Shown here: positions 18,990-27,674 of the stretch, piece after piece
Layout: each line of letters begins with the position of its first letter
How positions within the stretch are numbered: the first letter of the stretch is position 1
Assembly (NCBI RefSeq): GCF_001610875.1
Contig: NZ_CP011272.1
Coordinates: 5,003,988-5,067,987, forward strand
Source of the DNA: Pirellula sp. SH-Sr6A
GTDB lineage: Bacteria > Planctomycetota > Planctomycetia > Pirellulales > Pirellulaceae
Length of the DNA stretch: 64,000 nucleotides
Direction of reading: 5' to 3'
Notes under the pieces: generated by a model
What the model was told of the DNA's origin: nothing
Database searches by the model: none
The model's input: only the letters and a program-made list of their open reading frames with translations
Made by a program: the position numbers and the translations under genes

Positions 18990-20321
18990 TTACATCAATT
19001 CGGCGATGGGTGTTGAGTCGCTGACAAGGTGCGTTGGTCGCCCCGCAGGTGTGTAATAGATCTTATTGGGATCGATTCCCAGTTTGTGATAGACGGTCGA
19101 GACATAGTTCTCCGGTGAAAGAACTCGCTCGATTGGCGCATAGCCCTGACGATCCGTTGCACCGATGACTTGCCCACCTCGCGCCCCACCTCCTGCGAAC
19201 AAGATCGACATGGCGTTGGCCCAGTGATCGCGCCCCGGCTTTGTTTGCCCTGCCAAGGTACTGATCTTCGGCGTCCGTCCGAATTCGCCCAACGCGATGA
19301 CCATGGTGTTTTCCAAAAGACCGCGTTGATCCAAATCGTTGATCAGCGTGGCGACGGTTTGATCCCACGAAGGCAAACGTTTTTCCAAAGCTCCGAACAA
19401 ATCGGAGTGATGATCCCATCCGCCATCGTAGATGGTCACGAAGGGAACCCCTGCTTCCACAAGTCGTCTTGCGAGCAGTGCCCGTTGTCCGAAAGCATTG
19501 CGGCCGTAGGCTTCTCGAAGGACATCTGGCTCGGAATCAACATCGAAAGCCTTTTGAGCTTCCGGAGTCTGGACCAATTCGTAGCCCTGCTCGTAATTGT
19601 CGTCGTAGGAAGATACCGGATCGATCGCAGCTCCGACTTCGAAGCGCGGCATGCGATCCACGAGCTTGCGCAGGTCCCTGCGAGCCGCAAAGCGGTCTTC
19701 CGCGAGACCACCCGGAAGCTCGACATCTCGCACTCGGAAGTTCTTGCTGTTGGGATCGTTCCCTACGATGAACGGTGCGTATTTTGCTCCAAGAAAATTC
19801 GGTCCTCCCGATCGAGACATCGAGGGCATCGTGAAGTACGCGGGTAATCCGTGAGGGGCGCTTCGCTCGTATGCTGCCACCGAACCGAGACTGGGGTGAA
19901 AACTGACGAAAGCCCCGCAACCAACCGGAATGCGGGGGGGAGCACCTGTCATCATATAGTGATTGCCGGCGCCATGGTTTCCTTGGTTATGGCACACGGA
20001 CCGAATGATCGCGTATTTGTCCGCCATCGAAGCGAGCTTGGGCATGTGCTCGCAGATTTGGATTCCAGGCACATTGGTTGAGATCGGTCGGAAATCCCCC
20101 CGGATCTCCGACGGAGCGTCGGGCTTTGGATCAAACGTTTCAAAGTGTGTGGGGCCGCCATCCATCCAAATCAAGATGCAATTGCATTGCTTGGTTGGAG
20201 CCCCAGCTTTGGACGTGTCGGATGCCGTCGCGTTACGCAGCGCGAGGAGATCCAAAAAGCTACCGCCCGCTAACCCCGCCAGCCCCAATTGCAAATAGGT
20301 TCGTCGCTTCATGGTCATCAT
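18990..20321 (-). CDS. DUF1501 domain protein (alkaline-phosphatase/sulfatase-like fold), exported
   Basis: 443 residues. The N-terminus MKRRTYLQLGLAGLAGGSFL resembles a Tat-type signal. The body has the DUF1501 marks: CNCILIWMDGGPTHFETFDP, RSVCHNQGNHGAGNHYMMTG, VTIYDGGWDHHSDLF and MVIALGEFGRTPKIS. These metal-ligand-like Asp/His positions suit the sulfatase/phosphatase superfamily, but the reaction is unknown. It lies 4 bases after the DUF1549/DUF1553 gene, the usual planctomycete pairing. Confidence 0.9.
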   Translation of the reverse strand: MMTMKRRTYLQLGLAGLAGGSFLDLLALRNATASDTSKAGAPTKQCNCILIWMDGGPTHFETFDPKPDAPSEIRGDFRPISTNVPGIQICEHMPKLASMADKYAIIRSVCHNQGNHGAGNHYMMTGAPPRIPVGCGAFVSFHPSLGSVAAYERSAPHGLPAYFTMPSMSRSGGPNFLGAKYAPFIVGNDPNSKNFRVRDVELPGGLAEDRFAARRDLRKLVDRMPRFEVGAAIDPVSSYDDNYEQGYELVQTPEAQKAFDVDSEPDVLREAYGRNAFGQRALLARRLVEAGVPFVTIYDGGWDHHSDLFGALEKRLPSWDQTVATLINDLDQRGLLENTMVIALGEFGRTPKISTLAGQTKPGRDHWANAMSILFAGGGARGGQVIGATDRQGYAPIERVLSPENYVSTVYHKLGIDPNKIYYTPAGRPTHLVSDSTPIAELM

Positions 20322-20325
20322 CCTC

Positions 20326-22548
20326 TTAATCGATAAATAGAAATTCGGGCGAGTTGATCATCGACCAAACAACATCCTCTACCCAGCGTTTTGCGTCGGG
20401 TAGATCCTTCCGAATGCTGAGCAGCGTCTCCGTTTCCTGCGGATTCGGCAATCGTGCGTACAACTGCAAATAGATCTTTCGAAGGGCGATCTCGGGCGAA
20501 GACTCCTTAGCCCACGCGGCGCAGTTCCCGTCGGCCGAAGTCAATCTTTCCTGAATTTGACTCGAGTTCATCAGGTGAAGCGATTGGGACATCGTCGTGT
20601 CACCAATGCGTTCACAGGGAGGATCTTGGTTCGGGTCGGGACGGCTAAACGCATCCAGGAAATCCGAATTGATCCGGAATGTCCATAGCTGCACGGCCCG
20701 CGTTCCATGCGGCATTCCCGAAAAGGAAGTGGGCACCCCCGTGGCATCCGAAACGGCATCCGCTAACACTTCGGCTCGCATCCGCCTGCGAACGTGCTTC
20801 GAAAAATTGCGTTGATCGAACGCGTTGCTTTCATTAGGAATCGAGGAAAGTCCATAGATGTGGCTCGTGAAGATCGCCTTCAAAAGCTTTTTGGTATCGA
20901 ATCCAACCGCTTTGTAGTGTTCCGCGAGCGCCTCCAAAAGGGGAGCATTGCTGGGAGGGTTCGTGGCCCGGAAATCATCGACCGGATCGACAATTCCCAT
21001 CCCCATGACTTCCCCCCAAACTCGGTTCGCAGCCGCCTTCGCAAAGTAAGGATTGTCCGGTGAAACGAGCCAATCGGCCAAAGCAATACGAGGGTCATCG
21101 TCTTCGGACAGGGTGACGGGGTCTTTCAAAAGGGGCTTCGGTGCAAGGACTTGTTGGGTGAGCGGATGGCGAACCTCCCCCTTGGATTTCACAAAAAAGA
21201 TTTCTTCCCCTCCCGATATGGGGGGCGAGAGCCCCACTCCCTTGTGCCCGATCTTGGAAAAGAACGAAGCAAGGCCGTAGAAGTCCGATTGACCGTAAAC
21301 TTCAAACGGATGCTGGTGGCATTTCGCGCATTCCAACCGAACACCGATAAAGAGCTGACTGACCACGCTGGTGATCTCATCGGGCTCGCGCCGATCGCGG
21401 AAAAAGGTCGTGGCGCCGTTTTTCCAAGTGCTCCCTTGGGCTGTAAGCAATTCGCGTACAAACCGATCGTGGGACCAATTCTGCCGAAACGCTTCTCGCA
21501 ACCACAAGTCCAGACTATAGGTGGCTTTGATACCCACTCGATAGGGATTCGGACGCAACAAGTCGGCCCATTTGTTAGCCCAAAAGTCGGCATACTCCGG
21601 CTGGTCTAGAACGCGATCGATCCAACGAAGCTTCTTGTCTGGACTCGCATCCGTAAGAAACTCTTCCACTTCTGCAGGTGTCGGGACCCGTCCAATGGCA
21701 TCCAGATAGATACGGCGAAGCCAAGTCGTATCCGAGGCGGGCTCGCTAGGGAGCATGTCCAAGATTTGGAGCTTTTGATAGACGAGATCGTCGATGAAGT
21801 TTTGTCGTGGGAGATTGTCGAAGGCCGCGTCTGGGATCGACTTGGCCTTGAGCACCGCGGTGTTCCAAGTCGTGATCTGCCCCATGAAGCGAGCCATAAT
21901 CGTGGCTTCTCCGACATGCTCACCAGCCTTCAATTTCCCTTCCTTGATTTGCATGATCCCGGAGTCGCTCGATTGAAAGGCGGCAACGTGGGTTACATCT
22001 TTGACCGTGCCATCCGAGTAAGTCGCCTCGACATGCAAATCGATTTCTTGTTTGGGAGACAAGGTTGTGGGATCAGGCTGGATTCTCAAGGACGCGAGGG
22101 TGGGATCCTCGGGAGTCGCACGCTGCATTCCGGTCTGAATCCAACTGACGATCGTTTGGAAATCGGCATCGTTTGGCTGGATCCGAATTCCGCCCCCGTG
22201 CGGTTCTTTCCCCGTCGCTTTGGTGAGCAGCAAACTCTCCGATGGGACCGCCGCGTGAATCCGACGACCGCGAGCGTTCTTGACTACGGAGTCGAAATCC
22301 ATGTTGGAGTCGAAGCCGAACAGGGAGAGAGCAAACCCGTTTTGACCGCGCGATTTGCCATGGCACGGTCCGGAGTTGCAGCCCCGAGCGGTCAAGATGG
22401 GCTGGATATCCAGTTCGAATTTTGGAACGTAACCCGCATGAGGATCGGCTGCAATCGAAATAGAAATCGAGTAGGCCCATGCAATAACCAGGGCGAGCCA
22501 AGTCATCGCGAGGACAAGCATCTTTCGAGCGAAGAAGGGGACAGGCAT
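20326..22548 (-). CDS. DUF1549/DUF1553 (PSCyt2/PSD1) secreted protein with Ig-like domain
   Basis: 740 residues from the ATG at 22548; the open frame upstream is low-complexity and not conserved-looking, and a second ATG at 22521 is possible. Order: signal segment (residues about 10-33), a cytochrome-like region with CNSGPCH (Cys57, Cys62, His63; spacing CX4CH, not CXXCH), a Big_2-like domain (HVEATYSDGTVKDVTHVAAF), DUF1549 (RRIYLDAIGRVPTPAEVEEF), and DUF1553 (LADWLVSPDNPYFAKAAANR). These multidomain proteins are a hallmark of planctomycetes; the function is unproven. It is the first gene of a three-gene operon. Confidence 0.88.
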   Translation of the reverse strand: MPVPFFARKMLVLAMTWLALVIAWAYSISISIAADPHAGYVPKFELDIQPILTARGCNSGPCHGKSRGQNGFALSLFGFDSNMDFDSVVKNARGRRIHAAVPSESLLLTKATGKEPHGGGIRIQPNDADFQTIVSWIQTGMQRATPEDPTLASLRIQPDPTTLSPKQEIDLHVEATYSDGTVKDVTHVAAFQSSDSGIMQIKEGKLKAGEHVGEATIMARFMGQITTWNTAVLKAKSIPDAAFDNLPRQNFIDDLVYQKLQILDMLPSEPASDTTWLRRIYLDAIGRVPTPAEVEEFLTDASPDKKLRWIDRVLDQPEYADFWANKWADLLRPNPYRVGIKATYSLDLWLREAFRQNWSHDRFVRELLTAQGSTWKNGATTFFRDRREPDEITSVVSQLFIGVRLECAKCHQHPFEVYGQSDFYGLASFFSKIGHKGVGLSPPISGGEEIFFVKSKGEVRHPLTQQVLAPKPLLKDPVTLSEDDDPRIALADWLVSPDNPYFAKAAANRVWGEVMGMGIVDPVDDFRATNPPSNAPLLEALAEHYKAVGFDTKKLLKAIFTSHIYGLSSIPNESNAFDQRNFSKHVRRRMRAEVLADAVSDATGVPTSFSGMPHGTRAVQLWTFRINSDFLDAFSRPDPNQDPPCERIGDTTMSQSLHLMNSSQIQERLTSADGNCAAWAKESSPEIALRKIYLQLYARLPNPQETETLLSIRKDLPDAKRWVEDVVWSMINSPEFLFID

Positions 22549-22682
22549 AGGAGGGGTTGTCAGAAAGACAGGGGGGGTGGGTGGGGGGGAACCTGGAAGC
22601 GGTTCTCCCTCAGTATACACTGTTCCGCGTCTGGGTGCCCAGACTATTCCGATTGGCCAAAAACGGAGGGTCGTATGGCACG

Positions 22683-23513
22683 CTACGGCTTTTCGCCGTT
22701 GTAAACGCCTGTTTCCGCAGCGGGGGGTAGGTGGGCGGAGAGTTCGAAACGGGGTCGCTCGTGGCTGTTGACGAAGACCGCTATGTCGATCGCTTCCTTT
22801 TCCGTAAGTGTGGCATCGTCCAATGGCATGGCGACCTTCAGCCAAGCTCCTAAGTTTTCCACTTTTGCCAAGCCGGCTCCATCGTTGTAAGAGCGTTCAC
22901 CCCAAACCGGTGGGTTGTCGGTATCCCCTTTTCCATCCGCCCCGTGGCAATCGGCGCAGCGTTGGGCGTAAAGGGCGCGTCCACGCTCCAGGCTCCCGCT
23001 GTCCGGCTTGGCGGCTAAAAGCGAGACGGCTCGGGGGCCAACCGGCCTTTGAGGATTCATCCGCATCGATTCCCCCTGGGACAACCAAGTGATGTAAGAC
23101 TGGATGGCGATCGAGACTTTGCTGCCCAAAGGTGGGCGGACGCCATTGCAGCTCCGCATGAAACAATTGAGGACCCGATCTTCTAAAGTGACCACGGTCT
23201 GCTCGCGAGGGGCCCAAGCAGGATACGCTGTGGCAGTTCCTAAAAAACTGCCCGCAGAAGGATGCCTACCGTTTTGAAGATGGCAGCTCGTGCAGTTCAA
23301 GTCGTTGCCGAGAAACGGCTTCGAAAGCGGATGCTCGGTTGTCTTCTCGACAATCTCTTCGCCTAACCGAACCCATGCCCCCAATTCGCCAGGAGGGAGC
23401 AACGGTTTGTTCGGCAATTTCTCCTGCGCCAGGGACGGAACAGAAAGCATACTGATCGCGATCAGCGCCCCGCGTCCTGAATAACGACTGAGCAAAACTG
23501 CGATTCGCGTCAT
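22683..23513 (-). CDS. TsdA-like diheme cytochrome c (thiosulfate dehydrogenase / tetrathionate reductase family)
   Basis: 276 residues from the ATG at 23513, preceded by AAGGAAG. Signal peptide to about residue 30. Two haem c sites are visible: CTSCH at 74-78 and CADCH at 186-190. Between them lies the TsdA-type segment YPAWAPREQTVVTLEDRVLN followed by CFMRSCNG; Cys117 (or Cys122) is placed where TsdA has its unusual haem-ligating cysteine. In characterised TsdA enzymes thiosulfate and tetrathionate are interconverted in the periplasm. Here the gene ends an operon with an ECF sigma factor and an anti-sigma, opposite a sulfide operon. A role in sulfur redox is well supported, the exact substrate is not. 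Confidence 0.85.
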   Translation of the reverse strand: MTRIAVLLSRYSGRGALIAISMLSVPSLAQEKLPNKPLLPPGELGAWVRLGEEIVEKTTEHPLSKPFLGNDLNCTSCHLQNGRHPSAGSFLGTATAYPAWAPREQTVVTLEDRVLNCFMRSCNGVRPPLGSKVSIAIQSYITWLSQGESMRMNPQRPVGPRAVSLLAAKPDSGSLERGRALYAQRCADCHGADGKGDTDNPPVWGERSYNDGAGLAKVENLGAWLKVAMPLDDATLTEKEAIDIAVFVNSHERPRFELSAHLPPAAETGVYNGEKP

Positions 23514-23553
23514 TCGACTTCCTTTCAAACCCCATTGGGAGCAATGGACACCT

Positions 23554-23799
23554 TTAGCTCTTTCCAAAGGTATCGAGCCATTTCGATCGCAAGGAGGACT
23601 GCAAACGATTTTGAAATTCGGCAGGCATTTCGTACGGCACCCCCGCCTTGTACAACGCAATGGTCTGACGAATGTTGTCGACGACAACTTGGCAAGGATT
23701 GCAACCCGCCAAATGCTCGCCGAATTCTTCGCAAATCTCGGTAAGCTCCGCACCGTCGACGTATTCGTTCAATGCTTTGAGTAGTTCTTCACACGTCAT
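23554..23799 (-). CDS. Zinc-finger (zf-HC2-type) anti-sigma factor
   Basis: 81 residues from the ATG at 23799, which has a GGGGGGA ribosome-binding site; a TTG 24 bases upstream is less likely. It has the HC2 motif: His and two cysteines in EHLAGCNPCQVVVDNIR, with an earlier Cys in MTCEELLKALNEYVDG. It is short, with no membrane segment, so it would be a cytoplasmic anti-sigma. It lies 74 bases after the ECF sigma gene and 40 bases before the TsdA-like gene, so it probably controls that sigma factor. Confidence 0.85.
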   Translation of the reverse strand: MTCEELLKALNEYVDGAELTEICEEFGEHLAGCNPCQVVVDNIRQTIALYKAGVPYEMPAEFQNRLQSSLRSKWLDTFGKS

Positions 23800-23873
23800 A
23801 GTTTTGTCCCCCCAGATTGCCAACCCTGTGTGTTGGATCTGCGAGAGGAGAAATAGTTACAGGAAATAAAAGA

Positions 23874-24497
23874 TTAAACGTGTTTGTGATCGGGAATCAT
23901 CACCTGGGTTTCATCCCCAAAGCGACGCGTCAAAATCTCTCGCAATGCAAGCCTCGCACGAAGCAGCCGGACCTTGACCGTCGATTCGGTCAGTCCCAAC
24001 GCCTCTGCAGTATCCCGGACGGAGAAGCCTTCGATGTCGCGCATCACAAATACCGTTCGATACTTGTCGTCCAAATGACGCAAGGCTGCTTGGATTTCGC
24101 GTTGGACTTCTGCATCGGCCGCAATCACATCCGCGGGACGGCTCCATGGAGCGATGTACTCGGGGTGGGGCATGTCGGAGTATCCGTCCTCCCTTCCGTT
24201 GTCGAGCGACAACGCGGCGTGTCCCTTTCTTTTTCGAATCAATTTCAAGGCAAAGTTGCTTGCGATCTTCAACGCCCAAGTCGACAGAGATGATTCCTCG
24301 CGGAAGTCGCGAAGATGTTCAATCATCGCGACGAACGTTTGCTGCGTGACATCCTCCGCATCCTGCGACTGATGAAGCATTCTGTAAGCCAACCCGTAGA
24401 CACGAGGTTGCAACTCATGAATCAGCGACTGAAACGCTTGAAAGTCACCTTGCTTCGCGAGTCGCAAAAGCTCTGTGGCTTCTGGTTTTTCGCTCAA
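23874..24497 (-). CDS. ECF-type RNA polymerase sigma factor
   Basis: 207 residues. Sigma region 2 is present (LAYRMLHQSQDAEDVTQQTF and LSTWALKIASNFALKLIRKR), and region 4 (LRHLDDKYRTVFVMRDIEGF followed by TAEALGLTESTVKVRLLRAR). It is followed by a zinc-finger anti-sigma and a TsdA-like cytochrome in the same direction, so the three are likely an operon. It faces the sulfide operon across a 209-base intergenic region. A role in sensing sulfur compounds or redox state is an inference from that position. Confidence 0.93.
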   Translation of the reverse strand: MSEKPEATELLRLAKQGDFQAFQSLIHELQPRVYGLAYRMLHQSQDAEDVTQQTFVAMIEHLRDFREESSLSTWALKIASNFALKLIRKRKGHAALSLDNGREDGYSDMPHPEYIAPWSRPADVIAADAEVQREIQAALRHLDDKYRTVFVMRDIEGFSVRDTAEALGLTESTVKVRLLRARLALREILTRRFGDETQVMIPDHKHV

Positions 24498-24624
24498 TTT
24501 GTGCTCCCGAGTAGATGGATTCGTAGCAGGACGGTCTGGTTGTTCAAGGAAGTCATTACGGTAGGAAACTTCTGTTTCACGGAAAAGATTGTAACCAATT
24601 CGGGCTTGCCTGCTCTACCCTCTT

Positions 24625-24645
24625 CGTGCCGGTTGAACTGGCACG
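24625..24645. promoter_or_regulatory. 21-bp dyad upstream of the sulfide operon, candidate operator
   Basis: The sequence reads cgtgccggtt-g-aactggcacg: ten bases on each side of a central G, with nine of ten pairs complementary. No T-run follows on either strand, so it does not look like a terminator. It is centred 72 bases before the ATG of the rhodanese gene and 138 bases before the start of the divergent sigma factor gene, a suitable place for a dimeric repressor or activator. No regulator gene of the CstR or ArsR type is seen in the window. Confidence 0.5.
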
Positions 24646-24706
24646 TTCGGACGGTTCCGTTCGTTGTTGTTCGCAACTCACTTTATTCACAAGGTTTATC
24701 AAGACG

Positions 24707-25285
24707 ATGAAAACGATTCAAGCTAACGAACTCCATCAATTGATCCAGTCGGGCGAGACGATCGATTTGGTCGATGTCCGAACGCCTGTTGAGTTTCGCG
24801 AAGTCCACGTGTCCGTCGCCAAGAACATGCCGCTCGATCAGCTGCGAGCCCAAGAAGTGACAGCGGGGCGCAAGTCCTCCAGCGACAAACCCATCTATGT
24901 CATATGCCGCTCAGGGTCACGGGGTCAGCAGGCGTGCGCGAAGCTGGAGCAAGCGGGATTGAATGTGGTGAATGTTGAAGGGGGAACTAATGCGTGCGTG
25001 GCAGCCGGGTTGCCTGTGGTCCGCGGTAAGAAAGCAATGTCTCTCGAACGACAAGTTCGCATCGCCGCAGGATCGCTCGTCCTGACCGGGATACTGCTCA
25101 GCCGATTTGTTCATCCCTATTGGATCGGACTTTCCGGGTTTGTCGGTGCAGGCTTGATCTTCGCCGGTATCACCGATAGCTGCGCCATGGGCATGTTGAT
25201 CGCCAAGATGCCCTGGAACCGCGTCGGGGCTAGCAACTCCAACTCGCCGACTAGCTGTTCAGTCAAAGCACCCGCCTCCCGATAA
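24707..25285 (+). CDS. YgaP-like membrane-anchored rhodanese
   Basis: 192 residues; the ATG at 24707 begins the conserved domain. N-terminal rhodanese domain (LVDVRTPVEFREVHVSVAKN) with active-site loop CRSGSR, catalytic Cys67. The C-terminal part has a pair of membrane segments ending in a GLSGFVGAGLIFAGI motif and MPWNR, as in E. coli YgaP (DUF2892). It would move sulfane sulfur at the membrane. First gene of the sulfide operon. Confidence 0.9.
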   Translation: MKTIQANELHQLIQSGETIDLVDVRTPVEFREVHVSVAKNMPLDQLRAQEVTAGRKSSSDKPIYVICRSGSRGQQACAKLEQAGLNVVNVEGGTNACVAAGLPVVRGKKAMSLERQVRIAAGSLVLTGILLSRFVHPYWIGLSGFVGAGLIFAGITDSCAMGMLIAKMPWNRVGASNSNSPTSCSVKAPASR

Positions 25286-25379
25286 CGATGATCCACAAAC
25301 ACGAACTGCGTTGCCTTCGTCCCGCTGCGAATGCGGAAACGATTTACACATCAATAGACAGAATGATCCGAGGTTCTAA

Positions 25380-26783
25380 ATGTTGCTGAAGTATTTCTAC
25401 GACAAGTCGCTTGCTCATGCCTCGTACATGATCGGATGCCAGCGATCCGGGGAAGCGATCGTGATCGATCCCGGTCGCAACATCGATCCTTACTTAGATG
25501 CCGCTGAGGCGGAAGGCCTGAAGATTACTGGAGCCGCAGAGACTCACATCCATGCTGACTTTGTTTCCGGTTCACGAGAACTTGCGGACCGCGTCGGTGC
25601 AACGCTCTTTTTATCCGATGAGGGGCCGGCCGATTGGAAGTACTTGTTTGCAGACAAGCATTCGACGAGGCTTCTCCAAGACGGCGACACGTTCTTTGTG
25701 GGGAAGGTCAAACTCGAAGTATTGCATACCCCGGGACATACTCCGGAGAGCATCTCTTTTGTTTTGACCGACGAGGGTGGTGGTGCAAATGTCCCGATGG
25801 GGATCTTTACGGGTGATTTCGTGTTCGTAGGTTCGATCGGTCGCCCAGACCTTCTCGAATCCGCAGCGGGCGTGGTGGGAAGCGCGGATGTCGGGGCGAG
25901 ACAACTCTATCGTTCGATTGGAAAGTTTCGTTCACTTCCCGATCACTTGCAGGTCTGGCCCGCTCACGGAGCGGGAAGCGCCTGCGGCAAAGGACTTGGT
26001 GCGATCCCTTCTTCGACCGTCGGTTACGAAAGGCTGTTCAATCCTGCCTTGCAGTTCCACGATGAGGAATCGTTTATCGACTACATCCTAAAAGATCAAC
26101 CCGAGACACCCTTCTATTTTGCCAATATGAAGCATGTGAATAAGGTGGGCCCCGAATTGATCAAGAATCTTCCGGAGTTGAAGAAACTCTCACCTCAAGA
26201 AGCCGCTGAGCTTGCTCCGGTGCATATCGTGTTCGATGTGAGACCGTCGAAGGAGTTCGCGGCTGGGCATTTGCCCGGCACGATCAATTTGCCCGAGGGA
26301 AGCTTGGTGCAGTGGGCTGGCTTTCTAGCAGACCATAGAAGCCCAGCCTACCTCATCGCGTCACCCGATCGATTGCAGTCGCTTTTGGTCGGGTTGCGGT
26401 CGATTGGAATCGATTCGGTGCGAGGATTTGCAGACGTTAACGACGTGTCGAAGTCGAATCAGATGACCGAGAAATACCTATCCGCGTCCCCGCAGGAGCT
26501 CTCGGATCGAATTCGATCCGAGGAGGTCCGAGTGCTGGATGTCCGCGCAGAAACGGAGTTCCGGGAGGGGCACATCCCCGGCGCGGAACACCGGTTCCTG
26601 GGGCGACTTCTCAAAGAGATCAAAACCATCGACCGATCGAAACCCGTGGTCGCGCAGTGCTTGGGAGGCGGACGATCTGCCATCGCTACCAGCATCCTGC
26701 AGAGAGAAGGATTTCAGGTAACCAATATGGAAGGTGGTTACCGAGCGTGGGTCGCATCGGGGTTACCCACAGCCACCGCATAG
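25380..26783 (+). CDS. Persulfide dioxygenase-rhodanese fusion, CstB-like
   Basis: 467 residues in three parts. Residues 1-250 are a metallo-beta-lactamase-fold persulfide dioxygenase with the ETHE1-type iron ligands His56 (ETHIHAD), His120 (HTPGHT) and Asp146 (FTGD). Residues about 270-365 are a rhodanese-like domain without a catalytic cysteine (PAYLIASPDR in its place). Residues about 370-467 are an active-type rhodanese with Cys427 (AQCLGGGRS). This is the layout of Staphylococcus CstB, which turns persulfide into thiosulfate. It follows the YgaP-like gene after 94 bases; GAGG precedes the ATG. Confidence 0.92.
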   Translation: MLLKYFYDKSLAHASYMIGCQRSGEAIVIDPGRNIDPYLDAAEAEGLKITGAAETHIHADFVSGSRELADRVGATLFLSDEGPADWKYLFADKHSTRLLQDGDTFFVGKVKLEVLHTPGHTPESISFVLTDEGGGANVPMGIFTGDFVFVGSIGRPDLLESAAGVVGSADVGARQLYRSIGKFRSLPDHLQVWPAHGAGSACGKGLGAIPSSTVGYERLFNPALQFHDEESFIDYILKDQPETPFYFANMKHVNKVGPELIKNLPELKKLSPQEAAELAPVHIVFDVRPSKEFAAGHLPGTINLPEGSLVQWAGFLADHRSPAYLIASPDRLQSLLVGLRSIGIDSVRGFADVNDVSKSNQMTEKYLSASPQELSDRIRSEEVRVLDVRAETEFREGHIPGAEHRFLGRLLKEIKTIDRSKPVVAQCLGGGRSAIATSILQREGFQVTNMEGGYRAWVASGLPTATA

Positions 26784-26824
26784 TTGCGTGCGATTGTGCC
26801 CCTTCGATCTAGGAAGAAAACGAA

Positions 26825-27643
26825 ATGATGATTGTCATCACGCTTTTAGCTGGATCCTTGGTCGGCTTCTCCTTGGGCCTGACCGGTGGCGGAGGGGCGA
26901 TTTTCGCGGTCCCGCTCTTGGTGTATCTGATCGGTCTACCCACGAGAGAAGCCGTTGGCGTCTCGCTTCTTACCGTTGGCTCTACCTCGCTCGTCGGCTT
27001 TCTCTACCGAGCGAGAAAAGGGCAAGTCGAAATACTAACTGGTGTCGTATTCGCGCTGGCCGGCATGATCGGTGCACCGATTGGTTCAAAGATCGCAGAT
27101 GCCGTTCCCGAGAACATTCTGATCGTTCTCTTTTCGATTTTGATGATCGCCATCGCTGGCCGAATGGCATGGAAGGCAAAGACACCGTCTTCTCAACTCC
27201 CCATTTTACCGCATCGCGATGACGATCCTGGACCGACCTGCAAACGAGATCCGGAGGGGAAGCTGCGAATGACCTCCCCGTGCGCCATTCTCTTAGCGGT
27301 AGTGGGTTTGGGTGCAGGAGTTCTAACCGGAATGTTTGGAGTCGGAGGCGGTTTCATCATCGTTCCGGCGTTGGTTACCTTTGCGGGTATGGGAATGCAA
27401 AGGGCGATCGGAACATCGCTGCTCGTGATCACCCTGGTCAGTCTTTCAGGAGTGGTTTCGCAAATCGCAGGAGGTCGGAATCTCTCCGTCGAAATCGCAT
27501 CGCTCTTTACCTTGGGGAGCGTCTTGGGTCTGTTTGCAGGAACGGCTCTAGCGACGCGATTGGCTGGTCCCGTTTTGCAACGTCTCTTTGCAGCAGCAAT
27601 CCTCGCCGTGGCCTGCCTGGTGCTTTACCAAGCTCTGAGCTGA
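26825..27643 (+). CDS. TauE/SafE (TSUP) family sulfite/sulfur-anion exporter
   Basis: 272 residues, almost all hydrophobic, with about eight membrane segments. Two family repeats start with GFSLGLTGGGGAIFAVPLLV and GVLTGMFGVGGGFIIVPALV. Transporters of this family move sulfite, sulfoacetate or related anions. Its position between a persulfide dioxygenase and a sulfide:quinone oxidoreductase, as in cst operons, points to removal of sulfite or thiosulfate. A polar loop of about 30 residues separates the two halves. Confidence 0.9.
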   Translation: MMIVITLLAGSLVGFSLGLTGGGGAIFAVPLLVYLIGLPTREAVGVSLLTVGSTSLVGFLYRARKGQVEILTGVVFALAGMIGAPIGSKIADAVPENILIVLFSILMIAIAGRMAWKAKTPSSQLPILPHRDDDPGPTCKRDPEGKLRMTSPCAILLAVVGLGAGVLTGMFGVGGGFIIVPALVTFAGMGMQRAIGTSLLVITLVSLSGVVSQIAGGRNLSVEIASLFTLGSVLGLFAGTALATRLAGPVLQRLFAAAILAVACLVLYQALS

Positions 27644-27674
27644 TGCGCTTACTCCATTCGTAGAAATTGAAACC

